Assembly (NCBI RefSeq): GCF_964355755.1
Contig: NC_092675.1
Coordinates: forward strand, 28,110,912-28,174,911
Source of the DNA: Antedon mediterranea
Lineage: Eukaryota; Echinodermata; Crinoidea; Comatulida; Antedonidae
DNA: 64,000 nt
Direction: 5' to 3'
Positions 1 to 12,359 of this stretch are shown here, piece after piece (the stretch's first letter is position 1; each line of letters starts with the position of its first letter). A program made the position numbers and the translations under genes. The notes under the pieces were generated by a model that did no database searches, was not told where the DNA came from, and saw only the letters and a program-made list of their open reading frames with translations.

Positions 1-753
1 GTACAGAGTTATGCTTTCATATGATATGCAGCATGAACTCCAAAGGTTGAACCAGGAAAATATTGGAGGAAACCATTTCTTACGACACTTAACTTTTTGT
101 ATATTACTATTGCATATCCGATGGCGTTTATCATTACCAAACATGTTGAGTTTTTTTTAGTAATAAAGGAAAGGAAATAGACGAATTAATAATCAATTCA
201 ATTTGATAACTACTATGTTACTGTACTATTCAACATCAGGATACATATTCTCATAATGTCATCCTTTTTCCCCCAAACTTGTTGTACCTTTACAAATGAT
301 TGTTACTTGACGTCACCATCGTTCTATAGGAAGCTGAATTGGGAAATAACCTGTGTAATTTTAGATTTGGTACAACCATGTGAAATAATTAAAGTTTCAT
401 ATTGTGTTATAGTTAAGAAAAAAACAGGATATAAGTATGAAAATAATTGAGGTAGAACGCAAATATTAGTGCTTTGATGGAAATAAGGAAATACTTCTTT
501 ATAGAATCCTTTTTTCCTTTTCATTTGTTACAGTATATCTATTTTTAGTATTCTTTAATTCTACATACGGTAACCACAGAATAAAATTCCTAAAACTATA
601 ATAAGCATTTGAGGATGTATTGTCCAGCTTATCCCTAGACTTTTTTTTCCACCATAACTTTTGTCAAGCTTGCTAGAGCATGCATATAAAGTAATTAGGC
701 ATTATTACACCTTATGGTCTTAATGGTTAGAACCCCCTTCACCAGCTAGAGCT
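1..753. other. Gene-less AT-rich stretch
   Basis: No gene is supported here. Short open frames exist (for example 256-450 on + and 324-524 on -) but they lack family resemblance, codon character and splice context. A frame open from base 2 to about 150 could be the tail of an exon cut by the window edge, but there is nothing to test it against. Confidence 0.6.
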
Positions 754-2140
754 AGTATGAAGTCTGGCACTATTACAGTACTGTATTACACTCTAGCCAT
801 GTCCAAATGACCCATGTTGACGTACTTAGTATGAAGTCTGGCACTATTACAGTACTGTATTACACTCTAGCCATGTCCAAATGACCCATCTAGACGTACT
901 TAGTATGAAGTCTGGCACTATTACAGTACTGTATTACACTCTAGCCATGTCCAAATGACCCATCTAGACGTACTTAGTATGAAGTCTGGCACTATTACAG
1001 TACTGTATTACACTCTAGCCATGTCCAAATGACCCATCTAGACGTACTTAGTATGAAGTCTGGCACTATTACAGTACTGTATTACACTCTAGCCATGTCC
1101 AAATGACCCATCTAGACGTACTTAGTATGAAGTCTGGCACTATTACAGTACTGTATTACACTCTAGCCATGTCCAAATGACCCATCTAGACGTACTTAGT
1201 ATGAAGTCTGGCACTATTACAGTACTGTATTACACTCTAGCCATGTCCAAATGACCCATCTAGACGTACTTAGTATGAAGTCTGGCACTATTACAGTACT
1301 GTATTACACTCTAGCCATGTCCAAATGACCCATGTTGACGTACTTAGTATGAAGTCTGGCACTATTACAGTACTGTATTACACTCTAGCCATGTCCAAAT
1401 GACCCATCTAGACGTACTTAGTATGAAGTCTGGCACTATTACAGTACTGTATTACACTCTAGCCATGTCCAAATGACCCATGTTGACGTACTTAGTATGA
1501 AGTCTGGCACTATTACAGTACTGTATTACACTCTAGCCATGTCCAAATGACCCATCTAGACGTACTTAGTATGAAGTCTGGCACTATTACAGTACTGTAT
1601 TACACTCTAGCCATGTCCAAATGACCCATCTAGACGTACTTAGTATGAAGTCAGGTACTGTTACAATGTTACTGTACACTCTAGCCAGGTCCAAATGACC
1701 AGCAAATCCTCCTTCCCCATCTATACCTACAGTAGTATGAAGTCCGGTACTTTTACAGTGTTACTGTACACTCTGGCCAGGTCCAAATGACCAGCAAATC
1801 GTCCTTCCCCATCTATACCTACAGTAGTATGAAGTCCGGTACTTTTACAGTGTTACTGTACACTCTAGCCAGGTCCAAATGACCAGCAAATCGTCCTTCC
1901 CCATCTAGACCTACAGTAGTATGAAGTCAGGTACTGTTACAGTGTTACTGTACACTCTGGCCAGGTCCAAATGACCAGCAAATCGTCCTTCCCCATCTAG
2001 ACCTACAGTAGTATGAAGTCAGGTACTGTTACAGTGTTACTGTACACTCTAGCCAGGTCCAAATGACCAGCAAATCGTCCTTCCCCATCTAGACCTACAG
2101 TAGTATGAAGTCAGGTACTGTTACAGTGGTACTGGACACT
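754..2140. repeat. Minisatellite array, 74-bp then 92-bp units
   Basis: Twelve near-identical 74-bp units run from 754 to 1641, each starting AGTATGAAGTCTGGCAC. They are followed by five full 92-bp units (1642-2101) and a partial sixth to about 2140. The 92-bp unit is the same core (AGTATGAAGTC..GGTACTGTTACAGT..) carrying about 18 extra bases (AGCAAATCGTCCTTCCCC) after the CCAAATGACC motif. Within the 74-bp block most units carry CATCTAGACG while units 1, 8 and 10 carry CATGTTGACG, so the block is not a perfect clone of one unit. Confidence 0.97.
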
Positions 2141-2238
2141 CTAGCAATTAGGTCTCAATGATTATTTGGTAATTCCTCCATGACATATACTATGCTGTCA
2201 GAGTACAGTTACTGTAAGATATGCCACAACGGTGATTT

Positions 2239-2382
2239 TGTCAAACTAGTTTGACAAAAAAAATGTGATGTGCCCAAATATGGTAGTGATATGCCCAAAG
2301 ATGGTAGTGATATGACATCATCGTGTCAATATATGGGCACATTTTTTTGTCACATAAAATTTGATAGTGTAGACAGAGCTTA
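2239..2382 (-). mobile_element. MITE copy a (palindromic, ~145 bp)
   Basis: One member of a short palindromic element whose better copies begin AAGCTCTGTCTACACTATCA and end with the reverse complement TGATAGTGTAGACAGAGCTT. This copy has a degenerate left end, an internal duplication of GGTAGTGATATGCCCAAA, the core TGACATCATCGTGTC, and an intact right end. Other copies are at 3454, 13324, 14599, 18597, 33584 and 35608. Confidence 0.85.
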
Positions 2383-2811
2383 AGTGTAGTTTAGTTTTTA
2401 GGGAACATCCTGGTTATTAGACATGAAAATTAAACTTAAAATGACGATAGCAAGAAGGAAATAAACCTAGATTGTTTAATTCATTTATTCCTTTCGATTC
2501 TTCTATTGATATCTTATTTAAATCTAAAATTTGTTTGAGTGCTTTCAATTGTTCTTATTGTTGTTCTTGTCATTTCCTCTTGTATGTATTCCATTGAGTG
2601 AGATCCTTGCTTTTAATGTGAATGAAATACATACAAAAGTACTATGCATCAGTATGTTCTAAAATAAATGCATGTTCAAATTTCCTTAAAATTTATTGAG
2701 TTACAGTATGTACTAATTTGAATCGTTTTTTCAAATTATACATTCAATAATTAATGCAAAATGTATAACTGTCAACCGCAGAAATACAGTTATCATCAAA
2801 TCCAACCTGAA

Positions 2812-2863
2812 GCATACACCATAGAGATATTATAGTGAACTATAATATCTCTATGCATACACC
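2812..2863. repeat. Perfect hairpin bracketed by a 9-bp direct repeat
   Basis: Two 16-base arms (2821-2836 and 2839-2854) are exact reverse complements with a 2-base spacer. The direct repeat GCATACACC lies immediately on both sides (2812-2820 and 2855-2863). This looks like a short palindromic insertion with target duplication, or a template-switch event. Confidence 0.9.
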
Positions 2864-3453
2864 CACTGTTTAAAAAAAAATAGCTTTAAAATGTTAGTGT
2901 TGGTTTAATTCTTAAAAGTTGGTCTACTTTAATAATGTACATTTCATTTGCCAGACAATGTGTACATAGTACATTAAAGTTCAAAAATCAGACCATTAAA
3001 TTTATATATTTCCTACTGTAGTGTAGGTGCTATGTGGTTTACATCTTTAGCATTAGTCAAGGGAAATGATCACCTTCTATGGTTTAAAAAAAAAGTTGTT
3101 TGCTAAACGGAAAGTACTTCGGTGGTTGATATCATCACTTTAGAAAGTTTAATAATGCTTTTCAAACAGCAGACTTTTTTGTGTGTTGCAGACTTGTTGG
3201 CAGAGGAATGTTTTTTCATATGCAAAAGCCGGTTTAGTTTACAAGTCCTTATTTTATTTAAAAAGTACCTTTAGGATTTTATTCCAGCTTTGTGACCTAT
3301 ATGCATCCTTCTAAAATTATGTATTGGTTATTATTTAAAAGGAAAAGAAAATGTACTTGTTGTTAGAAATGTAACTTTGTTACGTGAGTAGCTCCTCATA
3401 TAATATTTCCAAATTAAAATGCTTTCGCACACTGGTTTGTCAGGGTATAATGT

Positions 3454-3609
3454 AAAGTTCTCTCTACACTATCACACTTTTTGTGACAAAAAAATGTGAT
3501 GTGCCCATATATGGACATGATGATGTCATATCACTACCATAATTGGGTATATCACTACCATATTTGTGCACATCACACTTTTTTGTCAAAGATATTGTAG
3601 ACAGAGCTA
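3454..3609 (+). mobile_element. MITE copy b
   Basis: Same family as the copy at 2239 but in the opposite orientation. The left end reads TCTCTACACTATCACAC and the right end TGTAGACAGAGCT. The core GGACATGATGATGTCATATC and two ATATCACTACCAT repeats are present. Confidence 0.88.
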
Positions 3610-3614
3610 GGTAT

Positions 3615-3687
3615 ACATAACCATGGAGTAAGGAACTCCATGACATAACCCATGGAGGTAATTTTACCTCCATGCATTGCATAACCA
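3615..3687. repeat. Two adjacent hairpins separated by CATAACC repeats
   Basis: CATGGAGTAAGGAACTCCATG (3622-3642) is an imperfect-loop hairpin. The second (3651-3673) has 11-base arms starting CATGGAGGTAA. CATAACC occurs three times, before, between and after them. Confidence 0.8.
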
Positions 3688-4393
3688 CTGTATCTCTGAG
3701 GCTTGTACTGACTTTTTCCCGAGAATATACATCAATGTAAACATGAACAAAATTATTTATGTTAAAAGAAAAAAAATACCAATAAAGAATAAATTTTTTT
3801 TAAATTTTGCGATTTAATTTAAATTAATCACTCATATAAAGTTGATTAATTAGTAGTTAAATCCAGATTATATTTCACCTTCTTACCATATATAATTTAA
3901 TCAATTACTTTAACAATAAACATTGACATAATAATTAGACGGAATACTTGTATTATTTGACAGAACACTTAACTTTTATGAATGGATTTAACAGACATGC
4001 TCACTTACAATAGATGTCCCCATCTTATAATGGAACAGTCCTCTAGCAACAACACAATAGGTTAGATTCAGTAGCAAATGATGACTATGCATAATTTCTG
4101 CTTTGAAGGTCACTGCAGTCACCCTGTTTGTGTTCTCATGCTAGCCACTAAGTGTGGGCACTTAAACTCAACAAAATATTGAAATTGTTATAGAATTCTT
4201 CACTTTCTGTTTTCAACTAATCTTCTTCACCCACTATCAGCTGTTTATAGACGACCAGAGACATCAAGAACGATTTGTAGTACTGAGTATAAACTCGCGT
4301 TCACTGTAGCATTGTATTGGATATCTTAAAAGCATAGCTGATTTGTCTTGGTATATTTGTGTTGTAATATAATATGATGGAATTTATAGACAA

Positions 4394-4463
4394 ATGAACA
4401 TGAATTTAAGCATTAAAGATGTTCGTTTACATAGAAACAAGACAGACTTTATGACAGATGCTG
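4394..4463 (+). CDS. Candidate first coding exon (unassigned gene)
   Basis: An ATG opens 23 codons (MNMNLSIKDVRLHRNKTDF..) that stop exactly at a consensus donor, GCTG|GTAAGTA, leaving phase 1. I recognise no family. Its phase-1 end could join the candidate exons at 12360 or 16299, either of which could then feed the exon at 25037. It may be a separate small gene, a 5-prime exon of the KEAP1 transcript, or chance; the evidence is only a start codon, an open frame and a good donor. Confidence 0.3.
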
Positions 4464-5074
4464 GTAAGTATAATTATGTATGGATTGCTAATATGTTGAT
4501 TTGAACTCATGAATGATATTATTGTGAGTCATAAATGGTCTTTCCCTATTGCTATTACTGTTCTAGTATTTTTGCTATGGCGTGGTGTTAACTGTAGCAT
4601 GGTATTTTCTTAGGAAAGGATGTGGTAATATTTCATAGTATAGTGAGAACCCAGGTTGTGAAATCGTAATTGGTTAAAATCAATTGTTCCTGGTATCAAT
4701 GAATATTTAATTAAATCAATTGAAGGAAGACTAGCTCATTATTGTGGTTTAGGACGTGTCGTTGGGCTTAATATAAATATACCTGTAGTAACATATTTTC
4801 TATTCATAATGCACTCAATAGATACAAGACCGGCTATATTAGTTAATCATTATCCATACAGGTATTTATAATTATTCATTGCTAATGACCACTCTCACTG
4901 TTTTATATGATGGCCAAGTTAGATCGGTCATTTATCGGTTTTATTTTTGTCACAATAAAATCTCATGGTATTTTCTAGATGGTAGTTTAGTAAAAACAAT
5001 ATTATCAAAGGCGTAGCTGATCTATTCATAAGAAAACAAGGCTTCCTTTAATGTGTAGTCCTAACAGGCTCTTT

Positions 5075-6653
5075 GGGCCTGTTTCTGCTGCATAGAAAAT
5101 AACCGGTTAAAATCGGTGTGAATAAATTAAAATCGGTGTGAATAAATTAACTCCATTTTCTTGGCAGCAGAAACAGGACAAATTTGGGGTAACCGGTTAA
5201 AAGGCAGCGCAAAATAACCGGTTAAAAACACCAATTTAAATCGGTGTTAGAACGCCGTTTAACCGGTTATCGCTGAGCAATTCTTAGCTGCAACACTAAA
5301 TAACGGTTATTTGATTGACAGTTGTGACCCCGGGTCAGATACTACCGTCGCATACGATGTGTGTTTTCCTCGTGGTTTTGACAGTTGAACGAAGAAGTGA
5401 ACATGTATGTGGATGAATGAAATCACAAGATATGTTATTCAGTTGTGGGGGGAGAGAAAGTACGGGGAAGGATGGAAGGCAATAGAAAAGAATCACAGAT
5501 AATAAATAAGAGCATTTTTGCGAAAGTAAAATAGAAATTTGGGGTGGAGTTAAGCAATTTGAGGCGTTATTAGGTACACGCTCGCGAAGGGAATAAACAC
5601 CAAAACGGAAAAAAAAGGGACTCAGAATGTTGCAAATACCTACCAAACGAGAGTAGATAATGGTTAATTAATTATGAAAACCCAAATTTTATAGCAAAAA
5701 TCATCCGAATTTATGTTATAAACGATGAATTTAGCAACAAAAACTTAATCCAAACGAGCGTATTTATGGCACGGCCTTAGTGCCTTTCATAGGAGAACAA
5801 TGAACAATCTTACTTTGATCGTTTTACATATAATTTGTTTAGAAAAACATCACATCGACCAAAAACAAAGGTTATCAGAGCCTTTGATAATATATTAAAT
5901 ATGATTTTATTAAGCATAGAAATGTGTTATTATTTATGTTAGTACATAAATATACGAAACAATGTTTAATACTCATTATTCTATTAAAGGCACTATGTGC
6001 GTGCGATAGGCCTATTCTATGACTTGGATACTCTCGTTTGATTTAAGTTTTTGTGGCTAAACTCGTCGTTTTTAACATAAATTCGGACGATTTTTGCTAT
6101 AAAAGTTGGGGTTTCATAATTAATTAACAATATATCTACTCTCGTTTGGTAGGTATTGCAACATTCTGAGTCTCGTTTTTGTTTCCGTTTGGTTTTTTGT
6201 AGGACCGGGCTCGCGAAAGACAACAGTCGTTCACGTGGGAAGGGCCTTTGTTGAGGAATTAGGCTAGATAAAAATTATCCTAGGCGATCGGGCGCTGCAC
6301 GACCCTCCCCGTGTTATTGAAGGCGCCATGAGAATTAATTTTATTAACGATGGTAAGTAGGCTTTACAAAAAACAAAACTTGTAGACAACATTTTATTAT
6401 GTTAACATGTTTAAGATGGCGATATCACACACGTGTGTACTGACGTCGATGTAAACAAACAGCCAACTTACTACTTCCGTCTGAGTGTATTGCATTTTGG
6501 GTAATGATGACGTTTTGCTCGACGACCACCCATAGATTTAACCGGTTATTTCGGAGCACAAATTGAGCAGAAACGCGGTCTTGTTATTGTTATCTATTTT
6601 TAATCTATTTTAAAATAACCGGTTAAATTGCGTTATGCAGCAGAAACAGACCC
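5075..6653. mobile_element. 1.58-kb TIR DNA transposon with nested foldback
   Basis: The left end GGGCCTGTTTCTGCTGCATA is matched at 19 of 20 bases by the reverse complement of the right end (6634-6653). TTT flanks both sides, consistent with a 3-bp target duplication as PIF/Harbinger-type elements make, although their usual target is TWA. Subterminal regions contain several copies of ATAACCGGTTAA. Inside lies a second inverted repeat with arms about 5580-5787 and 5986-6217. No transposase frame is visible, so it is non-autonomous. Confidence 0.82.
5580..6217. repeat. Long internal inverted repeat (foldback)
   Basis: The left arm (5580-5787) runs from CTCGCGAAGGG to GGCACGGCCTTAGTGCCTTT. The right arm (5986-6217) is its diverged reverse complement, with shared blocks such as ACTCAGAATGTTGCAA and CTACCAAACGAGAGTAGATA. 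The ~200-base spacer is AT-rich. It sits wholly inside the 5075-6653 element and may be a second element inserted in it. Confidence 0.85.
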
Positions 6654-6882
6654 TTTGTCTTAGCTAGGCTACCACGAAATTACTGGAATTTCGCACCTAA
6701 ATTTTGAGGGTTGCTGACAAGAACTAATATGGCCATATACTGTATGCCATCTGTAAAGAAAGAGTCTGATACGTGCTGTGATAGAAATGGCTTTAGGGTG
6801 TCCGTTATAATTTTTACATTGTCTTACTAGGGCGCAACACAAGGACAAAGCGACAGCTACAGTAGTTTAGTGATCTGTTGCA

Positions 6883-7194
6883 GTGAGTGGCCAAGCGGTT
6901 AAGACAGTGGAACCGTAATACCATATTAACATTGGCAAGGGTAGCCTCACTCACTCCATGGTTCTGGTGATAAAACAAGTTTTTTCGGATAAGGACTATA
7001 AACCGTAGGTCCAGTGTACACATCTAACTCATGTGCACTTTAAAGAATCTACAGCAGTACATCTTTTGAGACGAGTAGGGGTTACCCCAATGTACTAGTA
7101 TACACACAGCCACTGTCACTCATCAAGAGGGCCCCTTGATTTTCAGCATACGCTGTTTAGGGTAACCCTATAAATAAGGTGTAATAAAAAAAAA
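6883..7194 (+). mobile_element. tRNA-Leu-type SINE, copy 1
   Basis: The head GTGAGTGGCCAAGCGGTTAA resembles the tRNA-Leu/Ser A box and D arm, and the copy ends GGTGTAATA followed by A-rich sequence. The B box is degraded here (GGGTAGCCTCACTCACTCC) but clear in the sister copy at 54589. The two copies match over about 300 bases, including GTGCACTTTAAAGAA and TAGGGTAACCCTATAAA. Confidence 0.85.
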
Positions 7195-10100
7195 TTTAAA
7201 AAATAAATTTATTGTATGAAAATATTTCTAAAAATTGTTAACTGTTGTTAAATCTCGATCTCACACCTCCCGCCCCCTCCCCCTCTGCTTATGTCAATTC
7301 TCTCACTTTATTATTCAAATTTTATAGATTGAACACTTCTATTTCTACACTAAAATCATTTTGCGGTTTACCACCATTTAACGGCTAATGATTAATCCTA
7401 TAAATTGGAGTAATCACATTAGATTTTATTGTATCAAGAGGTTCCGTTTTTATTCAGTAATATTTTAAAACTGACCTTGCACAATAGATAGATGTCTGTT
7501 GTCATCATAGATACACAGCTGACCTACTTTTTCCTTATTATAATTAACTAACTTTTCACCTTTGACCCATCATGTCAGCAATACACCGTGACATGATGGA
7601 TACAGTGCACTTTAAATATCTTTATATAATAATTTATGGTAAAAAATATGTTCAAACCTAAAACTTTTCTGAATACAGTTAACATTGTTATACTTTTTAT
7701 CTAAAACGTAGGGGGAATAAATTTGATTATACATATTACATCCAAAAAAATAAATGCCTCCCTTGAATAAACGCTTCCCTCGAATAAACACCTCCCTAAA
7801 AAACTCTCTAACATTAAATAAAATCCCTGGGGTGTTTATTCGAATAAATACGTTATTTTATTTGTTATTTCTCAGGGAAATCATTCACATGTTTAACAAT
7901 CCCATTGTATTTTCATTTCCAATAGTGCATGTCATTTACATATATTTGTTGAGCATAAGGAAAGTGATTTAGCATACAATACTGAACTTGTCAATATGGC
8001 ACACAGTTTACTTTATGATAATAAGATGAATAATGTTGCATAGTAACAATTGTTACCATCCCTATTATTTATACCTGTATTGAATTTATACCAAAATAAT
8101 AAATAACAAAATCTAAGTATAGGTATATAATGCATAACATGTAAGTTGCTTCTGTTTCAAAGAAATCGGAGTCTAAAAAGCACATGGAAAACCACCATTT
8201 TCACTTGAAAGTACAGTAGCAGTAGTAGTAATAGTAGTAGTAGTACAGTAGGTCCGTCGTTTCTACAGAACATACAACAAACTAATAGACGCCAACCGTA
8301 CAAATTAAAATCTGATAAGTTAGATTTTTTTTTTTTCATTGTTTATTTCCGGAAAAAAGAATACAGAGTACAACATTCTCCATTAAATGTCTACATTATT
8401 ATAAATATAAAGAAAAACAATTATAGCCTGGATTGACCTGAAAATATTTCAAAAACATACTGTAGGCCTATAATACTATCCTACATATTCATTAATCTAT
8501 ATCCAGATGTACATTGCATTGCAACTGCGACATGCATAACTTTTTTTGGATCACAGATTATTAACCTATGAAGTCAGAATTACATGCTGTGATTGGATGC
8601 TGTTGTTGAAGGTGGCCTATCCAGTTTCAGTGAATACCCGGATGGTTAAGGGCCCTCGATAAAACATAATGTACTGTACATTAATCATATTAAATATTCA
8701 AAGGTATAATATTAACTAAAAAATGATAAATAAACTTTGAGGTTGAAGTAGATGGTTGAAACTACTGTACAGTACAGTAAAGTCAATGTTAATTTGGAAT
8801 TTTATTCAAGTACATACAGTACTCTAGTGTGTTTCTTCACTCCTACCTCAACACAGTTTTGATGGTGTGGACACATTGATTGACCTGACCTAGTTAGGTC
8901 ATCTGTCCTTGCAAATCAAAACTCCCTATTATTGCTTTAATATTCAAGGAACCATTTTGAACGACTCTTTTAAATTGCAGTATACAGTACTAGTATTACG
9001 GTCTGCTGAAAGTCATGTGCAGAAGTAGAAATGTTTTGTAATGTTGTCTTTAAAAAGTCATTTAATATTGAAATCAGACATATGGCAGTACGCACTTGAA
9101 AGAGACTGTATTGATGGAGCAGCGTACTATGAACTGGTACTATACTTATGATGATGTTTTAAGTATCATCCTGTAGCACTTGAGTACAGAAACTAAAAGT
9201 GTGGTATACATGTACTGTATGCATTCCCGACGACGACTAAACTGCACATGGTTTATAGGTTCATGGAACTCTACGTACACTACCGTACACGAGTCAGTAA
9301 CTTTTATGTTCGATAGGGCTTGTTATGTTTTTTTGGAGGGGGTTGTTTGCAGTGTTAAGCAAATTACCCAAGCCTAAACGGTACTACTGTAAACTACTGC
9401 ATTCAGCTCTTTGTCTTTCTTTGTAATTTGGTTACCATCTTTTCTCAAACACCCAGGTTCTCTCCACAGTACTCCCATTTGCAAAGGATTATCAGTTGTT
9501 TGCTGTCCAGTACAGTACCTGTGATTGTGAGTTCACAAACAAAATAGACTTTGATTATTAAACACTACATACTGTATCGTTGATACCTGTACAATCATGC
9601 TGAAATAAGTTATTCTCCTAATATCAATTTATGACACATCTGTTTAACTACAGACCTTAATTGCTTTTTATGTTTACCAGTTCAGTAAAGTTTGTAGCAT
9701 ATTAGTTTGAACTATCGACTGTTTAAATACAGTATGTTAGGATTTCTTATCATAGATAAATAAAGCATTCACAGCTTATATCCAGACTAATCTGGATTTA
9801 GTTTAGACCATGAAGTCTTACGAAATGTACATGAACAAATTCTAGAAATAAGCGCAGTCATTTAAGTACGTTAGTGGTGAACTTAGACCTTGAAAGCTCT
9901 TCATGTTTGGTATTGGGCACTAGTTTTGAATCACTTTCATTTTTATAAGCATGTTCCAATGAGATGAAAAGTTGTTGGTCCTGTGCTGTATGAGCAATTT
10001 CCACTTTTAAAAACGCAACCCTTTCAAATTCACTAAAGTCTAATAGAAGTTCTCTCTTTGTGTATATGCTGCGAATACTCTAGATAAAATTACTTGAGTT

Positions 10101-11440
10101 CATCCCAATCCCAGATCTTATACAAACCCTTCAGGACCCAACAAAGGGTCCCCTACAGTAATATCAGGAGATTCCCCTGAATAGAAAGTTAGACATAAAG
10201 TATTTTCAATCATTAATTTAATAGGAAAGTGTCAGACTCAGATTTGACAGGAAAATATCTGAAAGGTATTATAACTCTCTTCAAGAGTCATACAGTGAAT
10301 GATAAATATGCTGTTAATATTCAGGTAGAATTTGTCCTTTAATGTGCAATACCACTCGATTTAGGAAATCATTTGTCCACAACTCTAATTCATGTTTCCG
10401 ACTCAACATTTCAAAGATAGTTGTTTTTTTTTATTCCTTCAGTAAATATAACTTGTTTACTTTATAGTTTTAATGTATTGTATTGATATTGTTTAATGTT
10501 TTATATATTGTATGTGTTTTTAAGCATCAAGGAAAACCAATTTCATGTTCGCCTTGTTGTGTAAAGATTTATCATATCTTATATTTCAGGAAAATTAATA
10601 CAGTATTTTCAGATCCTTCTGCCTTCAAATTACTAATTGTCCCTGACTAATGTATTCAATATTGTATAATTTAACCATGACCGAATTTTAACTCTATTGC
10701 ATGCCCACTCCTTTCTTTCTATCCACTTTCACACTATCTTTCTCGCCCACATTATTTTTTATGAATCCTTAGGAAAATGTCTTTCCTGAAAAATGACCAC
10801 ATCAACAATTTAAAGTGCTTATTTGTGTTTATTTTCCTCACCATTGTGGTTACTTGTCTTTCTTTAATTGTACTTAAAACTTGTCCTTGGTATTAATTCT
10901 ATACTTAACAGTACTGTACTGTTGTTTACTTTATAGTCATTTACTGAAGGAGAGCAAAGAAATTAGTATGTTCAGTTCCAGATTCTTCTAACTTTTTAGA
11001 AAGGATTTGGAACCAATTATTTTCAGTTCAACTTTTTTTTTGTACACACAGTTTAATGAATTTTAAATTAACATCTAAAGTTCCATAAAATGGAAGAGTT
11101 GGCCATTTTATTGTACAGTAGCATTCAAATCTGTAGATTGACACTGGTATTAACATAATCATCAAGCTAGAGTACTTAAACCTCCTTGTTCAATAAATTC
11201 ATTTTTTCTTCAACATTTCCCTATAGTACTAAAGTAACAAATGCTTTGTTATTCTATCTACTATATAGTACAGTAGGGAGTACCCTCACTTTTTTCTGTT
11301 TGCATATCATGTGGTAGGATGTCATAATGTGGTAACCCATAAAAGCAGAAAATTGTCATGAGCTAGGCTATTTTAGTAAGCTTATTTACTTTATTGATGG
11401 ACAAGTATTACATACAGATATACAGTAGCATACCCTCTTT
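7195..11440. other. Gene-less stretch
   Basis: No gene supported. It contains an (AGT)n microsatellite, many TACAGTA-type words, and a short patch near 7755-7850 with repeated GAATAAACGC / CCTCCCT motifs that recur in inverse orientation near 63410 and 63640. Open frames such as 7754-7972 and 9180-9377 show no family resemblance. Confidence 0.5.
8216..8252. repeat. (AGT)n microsatellite
   Basis: Imperfect trinucleotide run of AGT/AGC/AAT units. The antisense Leu-run frame over it is a by-product of the repeat. Confidence 0.9.
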
Positions 11441-11680
11441 CAGATGAGACGTTGAGCCGTTGGTCCCATGTGCTACGTGGCTCATGTGCACCTTAAAGAA
11501 TGCAGTACAGTCTTTGATTGTCTCCCGGTGTACTGCCCGATTCACCAGCAGAAGGATCCTACTGGTCTACAGACGTACATTAGTGGGCTATCCTTGGTGT
11601 GTATCAATTCTGCTGCCTTTGTGTGTACAGTTTTAAAACAACTGGAAAAGGGGAAGGGGTTCAAAGCTTTGAAACTTAGT
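11441..11680 (+). mobile_element. Diverged SINE-like fragment
   Basis: TCATGTGCACCTTAAAGAAT and the following GCAGTACA match the middle of the tRNA-Leu-type SINE (CATGTGCACTTTAAAGAATC.. in the 6883 copy). The rest is too diverged to align by eye. The open frame across it (11468-11683) is probably not a gene. Confidence 0.5.
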
Positions 11681-12359
11681 TAGTTAGTTGTCTATTTAAA
11701 TAGCTCTAATTATAAAGACTGCTCAATACTGTGTTATGAATATAAATGAATGATAATAGTATACAGTAACCTTAAACATATTTATTCATATTTATAACCA
11801 CAAATTTATATGTGCTACCTGTAATCAATGTGGCAAGAATAAAAGAATTAGTAAAGTTTAAAAAGTAGCTTATTAAACTCATGGGATATTTAAAGATTTA
11901 AAATGAACAATAGAAGGGATATATCCTGAACGGTACCTATATTATGATAATCTAAAAAAATGGTTGATACAGTACAACTTAATAGAATGATTTAAACTGC
12001 AATGCTGTCCAAAAACTGTCATTCAACAATTGTGGACCAACAACAAATGTCTTTAGGAAAGGTTCTGATACCCTCTCTTTTTTACTTAATGCAATTTTCT
12101 GCAAGTAAGCACTTTTTCTAGGCTAATGTCATGATACAATAATTACCCTATATTCCTCTATGACTGATAGATTTGATCTTATATGCTTTAAGGCTAACAA
12201 AGAAAATATGACAAATAGTGTATTGGATCACTGACTACAAAATGGTTTGACCCGATCATACAGTAATAACAAATTTCCTGATAGGGTGTTGATGACTTGC
12301 TTGAATAAGGCCGCTAATTAGCAACGCTTCGTTTAACAGCTGACTTTTTTTATGTACAG

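Larger units (their letters stand above)
2383..4393. other. Gene-less AT-rich stretch with small hairpins
   Basis: No gene is supported. Apart from MITE copy b, the only structure I see is a perfect hairpin at 2821-2854 and a pair of hairpins at 3622-3672, both listed separately. Confidence 0.5.

Noticed and set aside
1-150. Open frame from the window edge (YDMQHELQRLNQENIGG)
   Set aside because: It could be a cut exon, but there is no splice site or family to support it.
5335-5646. 103-codon minus-strand frame in the TIR transposon
   Set aside because: It crosses the edge of the internal inverted repeat and shows no transposase or DNA-binding motif.
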